From Nephrocerus scutellatus (taxonomy: Eukaryota > Arthropoda > Insecta > Diptera > Pipunculidae), in assembly GCA_947095585.1 (NCBI GenBank), contig OX352763.1, positions 21,687,462 through 21,751,461 of the forward strand: a stretch of 64,000 nucleotides of DNA. The letters run 5' to 3'. Each line of letters opens with the position of its first letter. The stretch's first letter is position 1. Under the pieces are notes generated by a model that saw only the letters and a program-made list of their open reading frames with translations, was not told the DNA's origin and made no database searches. The position numbers were made by a program, and so were the translations under genes. This document shows positions 36,111 through 46,989 of this stretch, piece after piece.

Positions 36111-36344
36111 CATATACTCTACGCTTAATAAATAAATGAATATCTAGATGTCTTATGCATATGAAAAGATAATCGGATTCAGAACCAACTGGGACATTAG
36201 TGTCTTCTTCGAACATATTATACTAGCTGAGTGCCCGGCGTTGCACAGTTGTAAAAACTGACACTTATATTAGGCCCACTAGTCGCCATGCACTGACTCC
36301 GTCACCATAGCGGTGTTTTACCATCACTATTTATCGGCGCGACT

Positions 36345-36812
36345 CTGAAAACTATGGGATTGACACTAATATCGACCACCCCCTACCTCATCCATCCCCT
36401 TAGAAGTGTCGTACCATCACTATTCAACTCAACAACCTCGAAAACTATAGAATCGACCTTAATATCGGTCATCTCTCGAACATTTGGATGTCCTATGAAC
36501 ACTATTCATCTCAGCGTTCCCGAAAACTATGGAATCGACACTAATATCGACTACCTCCTTCCTCACCTATTGACTCCTTCCCTCTTGAGGTGCCTTACCA
36601 TCACTATTCACCTCAGCGTCTCTGAAAATTATAGAATCGAACCACATATCGGTCATCCACACCAGTTGGAGACAGCACTCGACACCATGGCGACACCAAA
36701 AACTATGGAATCGACACTAATATCGACCACCTCCTTCCTCACCTATTGACCCCTTCCCCCTAGAGGTGCCGTACCGTCACTATTCACTTCAGGGACCCCG
36801 AAAACTATAGAA
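36345..36812. repeat. Diverged minisatellite, about 80-100 bp units, six copies
   Basis: GAAAACTATRGAATCGACAC recurs near 36346, 36438, 36521, 36621, 36701 and 36799, followed by TAATATCGACCACCTCC and CCATCACTATTCACCTCAG. Alternate units look longer and shorter (about 98-100 and 80-92 bp), suggesting an original dimer. The 131-codon ORF across it is repeat-driven. Confidence 0.85.
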
Positions 36813-36839
36813 TCGACACTGATAATGATCGACCCATTT

Positions 36840-38455
36840 AGTTCACGTAAACAACCAAAAGTTGAGTCACAAGACTATATGGTGGTATTTCTAAGAATTT
36901 TATGACACAAAGCAGAACAAACGAGTTAGGAACTAAAACCGCAATCATAACGGGACATTTGGTAAAAAGGAAAGAGTAATATTTGTAAGGTGTGTGCTAA
37001 GTTACACCTAACAAATTGTTTTTAGCTCTTTTCGATTCAAACAAAATGAGGAAAAGAAAAGATAAGGCCCATTGATGGACTCTTATGGAACTCGCTTAGC
37101 ACAGGTAATCAATTGCATTGCAACAACTTTTTACTCATAGATCAAAGACACAAAAAAATTGTAGGAAGGTATTTGCAGACGTTTCAGCTTATCGAGCGAT
37201 GTCCATCAGCCCAAGAATAGAAAGCAGGCCAACAAATTGCCCGGAACAAGCAGCACTTGCAGTGAACGCAGCAATAGAAAAGCAGGATGCGCGCGCAGAC
37301 AAAAAAATATGACTTTTCAATTTATGGTGGATTGGAAAGCGGCCCACTACCAGCTGGTATGGATATGGATGGCAACAATATGAAGGGAAAAATAAAAACA
37401 TCCAAACCAATCTGTAAAACAATTTTCTACTCTCTGAGACGATCGATGTAAGCGCGTAGCTATTAAAACAAAAAACAACAATTCATCTCACAACAGACTC
37501 CACTCCCAAGGAGGATAACAGCAAGTGATCATTACATTTTGGAGTAAAGCGGTAGCTACAACTCTGGATTTATTACCTTAAGTGGTACGTAGTTTCTGTT
37601 CAATGTACACCATCAACTGCATTAGCTCTGAACTTTTAATCACACACTTAGGCCTCGTCGAAGGAACCTTATCATTATCCTTTCATTTTCAAAACTAATA
37701 AAAACCTCATTTCATTACGCCCCGTCAGGCGGTGCGCAGAAGCTGCTGCGCATGCGACGACTATACTTTCAGGCAGCTGAGGAGGCAAATAATTTTTGTT
37801 AGTTGCGTTTGTTGTTGTTGGTGTCGAGTAGTTTGCGTTTGCGCAGTTTCCTGCTGGTCAGTTTGTGTGCGGTCAGACAACTGGAGTGAATAGCGTAGGT
37901 TATAGCGTTGTTGTTAAACTAAAGCTGCTACTGAACACCTGTCTGTTTGTCTGTCTGTCCGTCGGTCACTTTCGCACTATCTCTGGAGCTGTCTGTCCAT
38001 CTGGTGCCTAAAGAGTCTACATTCATATATTATCCACCTCATAGATACCTAGATAACATTTGAAAATGTAATCATAATAGAAGTGCAGCGCTGTTTCCAA
38101 CAAGCTGAGTTCGCTCACTGGACAGGTAAATGAATGGAAATGGAAATGGAAGCAGCTCCAGTTTGTGGACGCGTTAAAGAATGGTACAGTTTTGATGTAC
38201 AAATAGATAAGTCAGCAATTTTAAGCTAAGTAAGTGTAGGTAGGTTGAAATTCCAGACTGACGCTGTAATGTGCATTGACCAAGATTTCAGTGTCCACCA
38301 TTACCCAAATGGAAATTTCAATTGTAATGCTGCAATTAATTAAAAACTATATAAACATAATTGAAATGAAAGGAAAAAGTAGTTATATACAAATTTAATA
38401 CCTCTATCTTATAGGCGTGGCACTAGATAAATGTGTTTCAATCTAGTGTGCCTTA
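36840..38455. other. Interval without recognised gene
   Basis: Mixed composition, ORFs under 78 codons, short TTG and GTCTGTCT runs near 37810 and 37940. No element recognised. Confidence 0.4.
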
Positions 38456-38457
38456 TA

Positions 38458-39325
38458 AATGATGTTTTTTTGCTTAAATATTGACTGTCAAACGAGCTAT
38501 CAGACTACACTCACTGTTTAACATTTATTATCAGTATACTTTGGCAAATCAATATGAATAGACTGACGCTTGAACAACGCTACCAAATCATCCAAATTTA
38601 TTTTTAAAATCAGTCGTCGAATCGCGCTACTTTTAGACGATGGCGCACATAATCGTCCATCTGAGCAAGCCATCCGGGTTTGTTATTTTGCAAAATTGCC
38701 TCATATGGAGTGAGACCAATCCACAAGAGACCCTAAAGACTTCATTACGTTCAGAAAAAGGCACCGTTTGGTGCGCTTTACACGCTGGTGGCAAATTTTT
38801 CTTCAAAAATGAGAACGGAGCTCGCGTTACAGACAATGGAGATCGTTACCGCACCATGATCACTGATCTTTTTGTTTGAAAATATGGACGACATTGATCC
38901 GGACAAGATGTGGTCTCAACAGGATGGGGCTATGTGTTATTCGGCGACTGCAACTACCTACAAATTGAAACCAAAATTTGGCGATAAGTTGATTTGGAGA
39001 AATGAACCTTCAATGTCGTGCGATTTGACACCTCTCGATTATTTCCTGTAGGGCAATGTGAAGTCACTAGTTCTGTGCTGACAAACTAGGATCAATTGAC
39101 TCAATAATTAACAATTTTCTATTTGTGACATACGCGGACAACAGTGCTCGAAAAAGTTGAAGTCCAGAATGCGCATTTTCAAGAAGAGCTGCGGTGGCCA
39201 TCTGCCCGATCAATCATAATGCCATGTATTGGTCTTTCAAATGAATTGAACAATTTTATTAAAATTGAATATTTTTTGTTATATCTAGCAATTTTAATTT
39301 CTATTGACCTTAAAGAAACACCTAA
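38458..39325 (+). mobile_element. Mariner-family transposon copy 3, TA to TA
   Basis: TA flanks at 38456-38457 and 39326-39327. Left end AATGATGTTTTTTTGCTT, right end (other strand) TTAGGTGTTTCTTTAAGG. Transposase remnant: start MNRLTLEQRYQIIQIYF at about 38554; KGTVWCALHAGGKFFFKNEN then NGDRYRTMITDLF at 38757-38878; WSQQDGAM near 38930; RNEPSMSCDLTPLDYFL near 38998-39049, followed by a stop. The helix-turn-helix start and the second and third catalytic aspartates are therefore visible, but stops at codon 18 and elsewhere and internal deletions disable it. Only one 3' module is present, unlike copies 1, 2 and 4. Confidence 0.88.
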
Positions 39326-39454
39326 TAGTAACAAATTCTTCAAAAAAATGTTTACTTTCAAAGTAAAATAAAAAAGTAGACGTGTTAGGAGGAAACTCAA
39401 CACTAACTACTACCCATGTGGCGATGACACTTCGAACTAAAAGATCTATTGGGT

Positions 39455-41860
39455 TTTTTTATTCTAAGGGACGTAGCACCTCCCTAGTAAAGGATGGTAT
39501 ATCCTTAGTGGCAGAGTTTCTCATCTTCGTTGTCGAACATAATTGCTTATGAGAAACGCGTCTCCTTAACCAAAGTAAAGCTGGCCATTCACCGAGAATA
39601 TGCTCGAATGACAGAGCCTACCTCCTGAGCCCACACCAATTTTGCTAAGGTGATAGCACAAGCCACAAGTACCTGTAAGAAAAACTCACCAGCTTCCTAA
39701 TAATGCTATCCCTATTTAGATTAAGGATTTCCTTATAAGGACAATTAATCGTTTGGATTTTCCCCTGGACGTTTTCGCAGTGGGACAGATGAAGTTTGTG
39801 TTACCAACAATTTATCAGTGCTGTGGCGGCAGCCCAGTTGACACCACAGTAAAGTTCAGGTTCTATGAACGCAGATTCCGAGCTAGCCCTAGTTCATCTG
39901 CAGATTCGTTGCCTGCAATTCCCTGTTGAACAAGGACCCAACCGAGTTTGACTTTGTTCGTGACTAGCAGTGCATCGTAACATTTTTTTACTGATATTGA
40001 GTCCATTAAATTGGACGACAGCGCTTTAAGTGCTGCCTGGCTATCTGAAGAGATATATATTCTAGCGCGTTTAATTCCTGTACTAAGGTTAATACTAGCG
40101 CTGATTTCAATGGCATGGAGTTCCGCCTGGAAAACAGTGGGTATCGAGACTTCATTGTTGGGTCCAAGAACATCAGTTCTAACTCCAATTTCTATCTTCG
40201 ACCCATCAGTGAACCAGACCGGACCTCTAGCGTCCAGTGCCGAAACACCATTGATATTAGAATTCCAGTTTAGCCGTTTATCAAGGATGACGTAGAGATA
40301 TTTAGCCTTACTGGAATACTTTAAAATGGTACCTTTGACGAAATCGTCCACATAAGTAACGGCGATGTAGCCTGATCTGTGAAGGTCGACTAGAAGACTG
40401 ACTAGTGGCCATAGAAGGGGAGAAAGCAATCCTCCTTGGGGACATTCCTTAACTGCAGTCACAGAAACCGACACTCCTCCCGAGGAGGAAATAATTTCTC
40501 GACTTTCAAGCATGGCCCTTATTCAATGATTGGTCGAGTCTTCGATACCTCTGTTACTGATTGTCCTTACAACACAGTCGTAGCCAGAGTGTCATCGAAA
40601 GCTCCCTCAATGTCGTGTAAGGCACACAGGGCCACTTTCTCGGAAAGAAAGGTTCCTTCTATCTTCTTTACAAGATCGTGAAGGACAATTTATGTCATTA
40701 TGCCTGTCCTGCACGCAAACTATCTTGAGTGCAGAGGGGTAGACAATTTTAAACGGCCTCTAATATGAAACTTAAAAATTCTCTGCATTCCAACCGGCCT
40801 CCAATATGAACCTTAATAAGTCTCTGCATGGTTTTGAGGACAAATGATGTTCGACTTATAGGTCTGTTTGAATTAGGCAGCTCACTAGGCCTATTGGCTG
40901 GTTTGGGGGTAAATAACACATTTGTAGATCTCCAAGTAGTAGGAATGTACCCCCAGTTGTATCTGGGTCTAAATAAAGTAATCATAGCCGGTAGGATGTG
41001 ATCGATTGCCTTCTGTAGAAGCGCTGGCAAGATCCTATAACAGCCGGGATGTAGTCAACTGCCCATTTAACCATATCCGGATTGAAGATTTTACCGGATG
41101 AACTAGTAATACAGACCCTTTGGTCAGATGCGTTCGGGTACATGCATGGTGCACGAGTAGACGAATCTGAGAAATTAACCTGGAGTAGGGTTCCGATTGT
41201 ATCCATACGGTCCGACGTGTAGGTGGCATCAGCCTTTTTTAATAAACCTACACAGTTTGTCAGATCTTTATGAATTCGTGCAGCTACTGGCATTTGGACA
41301 ATGTTTTCGAAGCATTTCCTCCATGTGGCACATTTGGATAGTCTTAATTCAGAGTTGTACCATGTAAGGCAAACCTATATTCGTCCCAACTCTTCGTGCG
41401 TTAAGCAGAGTTTAATAGTTTTCTAACTTTCTAACAGCTTATCCAGCTGGTCGTTCCACCAGGGAACCTTTCATCTACACAATCTGGTTTTAGGGACACA
41501 GCTGTCATGATAAGAAGTGAACAACACATCATTTAGTTGATATGCTGCCTCATCTAGGTCCCATGTGGACTTAATAGATGTGACAAGCATATCTACTATA
41601 GAGAGGTACAAGTCCCCGATATAAATTTCAATCCGTGGACTTCGGAGCATATCTAGAAGAAACATATATGCCATTTTGCCGGGAAAGTCAAACCTGATGT
41701 GTTGTTGGTCTGACAGCGAGGCTTCGTCGGACACATGCCAATTTTCAACAAAGTTCGAGAAAAATGGATGGTGAGAGTGAGGTCAAGTACCTCTCTTGTA
41801 CCTTTACTTTGACCCATATGAAATGAAATTCCGAAATAGAACATTGGCTGAATTGAGGTA
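39455..41860 (-). mobile_element. RNase H-bearing non-LTR retrotransposon (I/LOA/R1 group), copy 2
   Basis: Same family as 4165-6470, same strand. Element order on the minus strand: ESWDLDEAAYQLNDVLFTS-like endonuclease end near 41590-41500; RT linker with YTSDRMDTIGTLLQVNF and GKIFNPDMVKWAVD at 41230-41050; FTPKPANRPSELPNSNRPIS near 40920-40860; RT core and RNase H in one open stretch at 40513-39863; tail near 39650-39470. An internal deletion joins the catalytic YVDD box directly to the KAKYLYVILDKRLNW region. Its left end shares GGAYGTARCACCT-type sequence with the end of copy 1. Stops and frameshifts lie upstream of the core. Confidence 0.87.
39863..40513 (-). pseudogene. Fused RT core and RNase H domain, longest ORF in the window
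   Basis: 216 codons. Residues 20-60: CPQGGLLSPLLW and the polymerase box TYVDDFV. A deletion then brings KYLYVILDKRLNWNSN next to it. Residues from about 97: RNase H with WFTDGSKIEIG, FQAELHAIEIS, SSDSQAALKALSS and GIAGNESADELG, so the four acidic residues expected to bind metal (D, E, D, D) can all be seen. RNase H would strip the RNA template after copying. The domain looks less damaged than the rest of the element, but without a complete RT the protein is not functional for transposition. It is the best sequence for clade assignment. Confidence 0.8.
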
Positions 41861-41861
41861 G

Positions 41862-42380
41862 AAGTTAAAAAGCAATATCAGCAGCAATATACTCAGCTAG
41901 CTAGTCATTTAACAATAATATTTGGCGCGACAGACCATTGCGGTCCAAGGCCTAACTTCTCGCGACCATTTGTGCTGCACATGTTAATTTTTGGACACAA
42001 ATGGAAGGGACCTACAATTTAAGGCCGGATCCGAACGGCGAATTGAGAAGCTTTCCGTGACAAGGTATTAATTACTCTCGGAACGTTTGTCACCCATTCG
42101 CGAGAGGTGGGAGACCGTGAAAAATACTTTTGGTGTTGCTGGGATTCGAACCTGAACCTCCTGCGCAGCAGCCATGTGCCCTACCACTGAGCCACGGCGC
42201 CCACAGCTAGTCATTTAGCAACTCATAAAAACTCATGGCTCCCAGATGCCCTTGAGAGCAGTTTTCAAACTACCATCTTTGTCTTTGTAGTATGTGCAAT
42301 AAGATGAGATTATGCGGTCTCTTTAATAGAATCCTCGATTGTTGTACCCTGCTCAAAGACGAGATCCGTCTCCATTCCCT
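41862..42380 (-). mobile_element. RTE-type LINE fragment interrupted by a SINE
   Basis: On the minus strand 42375-42222 reads GAGGATTCTATTAAAGAGAC, then GCACATACTACAAAGACAAA and GGGCATCTGGGAGCCATG, then TTTATGAGTTGCTAAATGAC, matching 17528-17660 (AAAGAGTCCGCGG, GCACATACTGCAAAGACAAA, GGCATCTTAGTGCCATGG, TTTCATGAGTTGCTTAATGG). The SINE interrupts it at TTGCTAAATGACTAGCT, and a short flank may continue to about 41862. It covers the region just before the RT. Confidence 0.72.
41916..42204 (-). mobile_element. Complete tRNA-headed SINE with 17 bp target duplications
   Basis: On the minus strand the head reads GGCGCCGTGGCTCAGTGG then TAGGGC (A box; plus-strand 42178-42194) and GGTTCGAATCCC (B box; 42140-42151), spaced as in a tRNA gene, so it carries an internal RNA polymerase III promoter. 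A body of about 200 bp follows, containing GGATCCGGCCTTAAATTG and GGTCCCTTCCATTTGTG, then TCGCGAGAAG and a short AT-rich tail (ATATTATT). Target duplications are AGCTAGTCATTTAACAA (41899-41915) and AGCTAGTCATTTAGCAA (42205-42221), 16 of 17 identical. SINEs need LINE enzymes to move. The tRNA of origin could not be named. From memory the body resembles a dispersed dipteran repeat. Confidence 0.92.
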
Positions 42381-42389
42381 TTAACACTT

Positions 42390-44266
42390 CAAACAATTTT
42401 AATTAGAGAAAGGCAGCAAAATAATGAAAGGTCCTTGCTAGCCTTCGCTCACTTGCCTTAAATCTAATATTTACAATCTAATGAAGCTTTTAATTGTAAT
42501 TCACAAATAACCGCCCTCTTAACAAGAATTTACTCCTACACCATTATTTAATTTACGTATACCACTCACTCTACTCTATACAATCACACAGCCTGACCCT
42601 GTCTAATTCGTTAACAGCTTTGACCAGCACGTCCAGATCTGCATGCAGATAAATAGATTTTGCAAATTACAATATTATCCCAGCTGCAAGTACTCGATCT
42701 AAATATTTGCCAAAGTGTTGGCTTAACCACCAGCTGTGGACGCTTATGTGTATATAGCTGTAACAACGGTAACGGCCGACACGACACCTGAGCTCACATT
42801 ATACATCATTAATCTTAAAATAGCTGTCACCAAAAATATCATAATATGTCCGAAACTTTGGCCAAACTAATTCGTTTTTCCGGCGACGACGACGACGACG
42901 ACGTGGACGAGAACAGAAGGACATGCCAAACAGACACAAAAAAGTCCCGATAAATCACACCCAGCTAGCCGCTAGCTAGCCAGCACGCACTCCTGTCCAA
43001 TGCATGCCGGGGACCACTCGCTCGGCAACTCCATATGGTTCCAATGAATTCATAATAATAAGCGCCAATTCATTCACACAATAAAAGCTGCGCTATTAGA
43101 ATCGAACGCCCATTGATGTGAGGCGGTATTAACACAATGGATGATTGGGTGGATGGAGTGGGAGGTGTGTGTTTGTGTAACGCGTGCGCAGTGCACCTTT
43201 ATAGTTGCCCAGACCCCAGATCCAAATAAAGGATCGGAAAGGAAAAAAGCAATAATCATTGGAAATCTAACGAGAAATCTGTGCTGCTGTGTTTACTCTG
43301 CGACGAGACGACGTCGAACGAACATTGCGAACGTAACGTCTATCCAAAGGCCATTAGAGTTGCTGTTGTTTTTTTTTCTCTCTCATAGAGTCATATGCGA
43401 CCGCTGATGAACATTGCACCAGGTTTACAGAGCGGAACGAAGCAGACCAATCGATGACAATCGACTTTTGGTCACACATCCACGTACGAGTGAGTACTCG
43501 TACATTGGCGGGCGTACAGCGAGAAAATAATCGCAAACGGACGGACGAGTGAACCTTGCAAGTAGCACCCCTTCCTACCGCCGCCGGCCACCACTAGTTA
43601 TGCAAACACAGCACGATAGCTTCATCGAACTGATGACTGAAAGTCATTTGTAATGTTTCGGGAGGAACTTGCTCTCGTGTACATATACGGGTTAATACTA
43701 TCTACTTAAACTGCTAATATCATCGAACCGACTTTACCAGAGGCCGGATCAATGCTTGAGGATACGGTGGAGGGGGAGAAGAATGAGCAGGGAATTGCGT
43801 AGTTAGTTGATCAAAGCGGCATGTCTGTGGATAGTTAATCGAGATCAGCTGCTTGTTGCATAAATGAGAACTACCAACACCACCACTATTACTACCTAAT
43901 TAGTAATTTACCTTAATGGCCCACAGTAAAAATCTCGCATGGGCATTAGCGTCTTTAAATCTCATAGAAACTCACCTAAAAAGAGAGAAGAAAAAAAAAT
44001 TAATTAAACATTTGCACATTTGCATTGAAAATCAGATTAACAAAAAAAAAATTAAAACTCATATGTAAAAAAGTTAATCAGAAAATTCCGACAGTCGTTA
44101 TCAACGCTCCGAAACGCTTTTAGATAAAATGTGATAGCCTTCCAATCTTAAACTCGCTAATTGAAACTTTACAACAAACTCATTATTTATTATATGATAT
44201 CAAAGTGATACGCGTTTAGACTTGGGAGTGAGTTTCGTTGCAATGTTTTTCAATGACGGACGAATG
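42390..44266. other. Element-poor interval without recognisable gene
   Basis: Contains a CGA run at 42883-42902, a GCTAGC-rich stretch near 42963-42980 and ORFs under 90 codons without motifs. AT-rich from about 43960. Confidence 0.45.
42883..42902. repeat. (CGA)n microsatellite
   Basis: Six perfect units. Confidence 0.95.
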
Positions 44267-44269
44267 GTA

Positions 44270-44845
44270 ATGGGTGTTTTATTTAAGCCCGATAGAAATT
44301 GAGATTTTAAAAAATAACACAAAAAATTTTATTTTAATCAAATTGATTTATGCATTCGAAAGATCAATACATGGCACTAATATTTAAAAATTATTTCTGG
44401 TATATGGCCAGCGCAGCTGTTCGTGACGACTCCATACTCCATAGTCCTGAGAAGCATGTCACTTAATAAGTTGGATCGACATTGTGATGATGATGATTCG
44501 AGGTATCGGTTATTCTTTTAGAAATTAAAATGGTAATAGCATATAAACCTGATATAAGGGTATGTACAGGGTCTCTGGTGGACTGGTCTCACTCTATATG
44601 TGGCTTTTTAACAAACTTTGATGGTTTGCTAAAATGGACATAAAAACGACGAAGTCGTCCATAAATTGCATGAATCGACGACGGATTTTCAAAGTAAATT
44701 TGAATAACTTGCTAGCGTTGTTCAAGTTTTGGCTATTCCTGATCATTTGTAGGAGTATACTGATTACAAATGTTAAACAGTGATCGCAGTACGATAGCAC
44801 GTTTGATAGGCTACCCTTAAGTAAGTTTTATCGAAAACCCTTTAG
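44270..44845 (-). mobile_element. Mariner-family copy 4, internally deleted, both ends kept
   Basis: The left end is the 3' terminus in reverse: TA (44268-44269) then ATGGGTGTTTTATTTAAGCC and CGATAGAA. It continues with the transposase C-terminal end and a spacer with CGACATTGTGATGATGATG and TTCGAGG that in copies 1 and 2 separates tandem 3' modules; a truncated inner module follows near 44519. From about 44560 to 44815 it carries the 5' part (on the minus strand CTTGAACAACGCTA and TTCAAATTTACTTTG, matching the MNRLTLEQRYQ region at 38560). The whole central catalytic part is missing, so this is a MITE-like deletion derivative of under 600 bp. Confidence 0.82.
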
Positions 44846-44879
44846 TTTTGCTTACCAATGTTGAACTGGAATGTAGCGA

Positions 44880-45660
44880 CTTGGTTTCTGGTTAGCAACA
44901 TTTGAATTGAAGTGTTTTCTTGGTAACATTTGGAATGTACCTACTTGCTTGCAATATTGGAATGGCAATACTTGCTTGACAATATTTTCTTCGCAAAATT
45001 TGCTTTGCAATAATTGCCTTGCAATATTTGTTTGTCAACATTGGGAATGTACCTACTTGCTTTGCAATATTGGATTTGCAATACTTGCTTGACAATATTT
45101 TCTTCGCAAAATTTGCTTTGCAATATTTGTTCGTCAACATTGGGAATGTACCTACTTGCTTTGCAATATTGGAATGGCAATACTTGCTTGACAATATTTT
45201 CTTCGCAAAATTAGCTTTGCAATATTTGCCTTGCAATTTTTGCTTGGCAACATTTGGAATGTACCTACTTGCTTTGCAATATTGGAATAGCAATACTTGC
45301 TTGACAATATTTTCTTCGCAAAATTTGCTTTGCAATATTTGCCTTGCAATTTTTGCTTGGCAACATTTGGAATGTACCTACTTGCTTGACAATATTTCCT
45401 TCGTAATATTTGTTTGCAATATTTGCATTGAAATATTTGCTTGGCAACATTTGGAATGTACCTACTTGCTTGACAATATTTCCTTCGTAATATTTGTTTG
45501 CAATATTTGCATTGAAATATTTGCTTGGCAACATTTGGAATGAACCTACTTGCTTTGCAATATCGGATTTGCAATACTTGCTTGACAATATTAGCTTTGC
45601 AATATTTGCTTTGCAATATTTGCCTTGCAATCTTTTCTTGGCAACATTCCTTTTCTGATA
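44880..45660. repeat. CAATATTTGC minisatellite, main array
   Basis: Built from 14-18 bp modules such as TTGCTTTGCAATATTTGC and TTGGCAACATTTGGAATG, arranged in longer units. The marker GGAATGTACCTACTTGC begins at 44932, 45044, 45143, 45256, 45369, 45453 and (as GGAATGAACC) 45537, giving units of 112, 99, 113, 113, 84 and 84 bp. The two 84 bp units (45369-45452 and 45453-45536) are identical. ORFs of 147-174 codons on both strands result from the repeat and should not be taken as genes. Confidence 0.93.
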
Positions 45661-46290
45661 ACTATTAGCTTGCATAGTCAAGAATCGAATTACGCTCTGA
45701 ATCATAAACATACAATACTAGATTTATATTTCGTTTTCTCTACTTTCCGCAACTACTCCAGTAAAAACCATAATAATACTAGTGAAGGAACCGAAGTATA
45801 TACAAAAAAAAAGCACCTGGTCTAGTTTTGTATGCATATATTTTGTAATGATGAGCATATTTTTATTCTCCCTTCAATAATAGAATTATATTGATTTCAT
45901 TTTTGACTCACTCAGAAGATTTAAATCTCGCAAGTACCATATTGGGTTTTACAAGCGGGTCATTTATCGTCACATGTTGCCTGCTCTTGCAGGAATTTCC
46001 AATAAATTGTGGTTTGGGTTTTCGTATGCATGCTTTGTCGGGGCTGATAGTGAATTCCATTTCTTGCGAAACAACAAATACCATTCGCCAAGGTAGAGTT
46101 TAAATGTTGCTCTTGTATGTCTGAACAAATGTTATTCCTCACAAAAATTCTAGCGCAGTTTGCTTTGACATTATTTTACTTTTTGATAGCCTTTGAGTGA
46201 CATTTCAGCTGGGATCATGCTGCTGATCGTAACTAGGCACGAGGCACGAATGTTTGTCATTGAATCAGCTTTAGAACTTTCTTTTGCATT
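45661..46290. other. Unique interruption between two satellite blocks
   Basis: About 630 bp of non-repetitive sequence with no recognised motif; ORFs under 71 codons. Confidence 0.45.
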
Positions 46291-46980
46291 TTGCTTTTTC
46301 TTGCAATGCAACATTTTTCCTTATAATATTTCCTTGCAACATTTTCCTTGGAATATCTTAATATGTATTCAACATTTGGCTTTTTCAATATTTCGCTATG
46401 AAACATTTTGGCTTTCCAACATTTTTCTTGACAATATTTTATTTCAACAATTTTTTTTATCAACATCTTTCTTTGTAACATTTTGCGTAGCAACATCTTT
46501 CCTTGCAATATTTTAATATTTCAATTTTTTTTCTTTTTCAATATTTTGCTATGCAACATTTGCAATATTTGTTTTCAACATTTTGTATCACCATCTTTCT
46601 TTGGAATATTTTGCGTAGCAACATTTCCCTAAGATCATCTTAATATTCAAAATTTAGCTTTTTCAATATTTTGCTATGCAACATTTTTCTTTGTTATAAT
46701 TTTCTTCGCAACATTTTTCTTTACAATTTTATATCAACATTTCGTATCAACATCTGTCTGCAATATCTTGTGTAGGAACATTTTTCATTACAATATTCTT
46801 TGTTATATTTTTCTTAGCAACATTTTTCTTAACAATTTTATTTCAACATTTTTCATCAACATCTGTCTGCAATATTTTGTGTAGCAACATCATTCAGTAC
46901 ATTATTTGAATAATCAACATTTTTTTTGCAATATCGACATCTTTCATTGCAGTATTTTGCGTAAAAACATTTTCCTTGGG
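46291..46980. repeat. CAACATTTTTC minisatellite, degenerate continuation
   Basis: Loose 12-18 bp modules (CAACATTTTTCTT, CAATATTTTGC, GCTATGCAACATTT, CATCTTTC) continue the theme of 44880-45660 but are far more diverged, with no clear higher-order unit except two similar blocks starting at TTTAGCTTTTTCAATATTTT-type sequence near 46370, 46525 and 46655. Confidence 0.85.
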
Positions 46981-46989
46981 TTCTATGAA

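Noticed and set aside
36345..36812. 131-codon ORF with repeated SENYGIDTNI-like peptides
   Set aside because: It is a by-product of the diverged minisatellite; stops appear in neighbouring units.
42140..42200. A possible tRNA gene on the minus strand
   Set aside because: A and B boxes are present, but the flanks are target duplications and a SINE body follows; the acceptor stem does not pair, so it is a SINE head.
45019..45543. 174-codon plus-strand ORF and 147-154-codon minus-strand ORFs
   Set aside because: They lie wholly within the CAATATTTGC minisatellite and are open because the modules lack stops, not because of coding selection.
44880..46980. CRISPR-like array (regular repeats)
   Set aside because: No unique spacers between identical repeats, AT-rich eukaryotic satellite structure and no associated genes.
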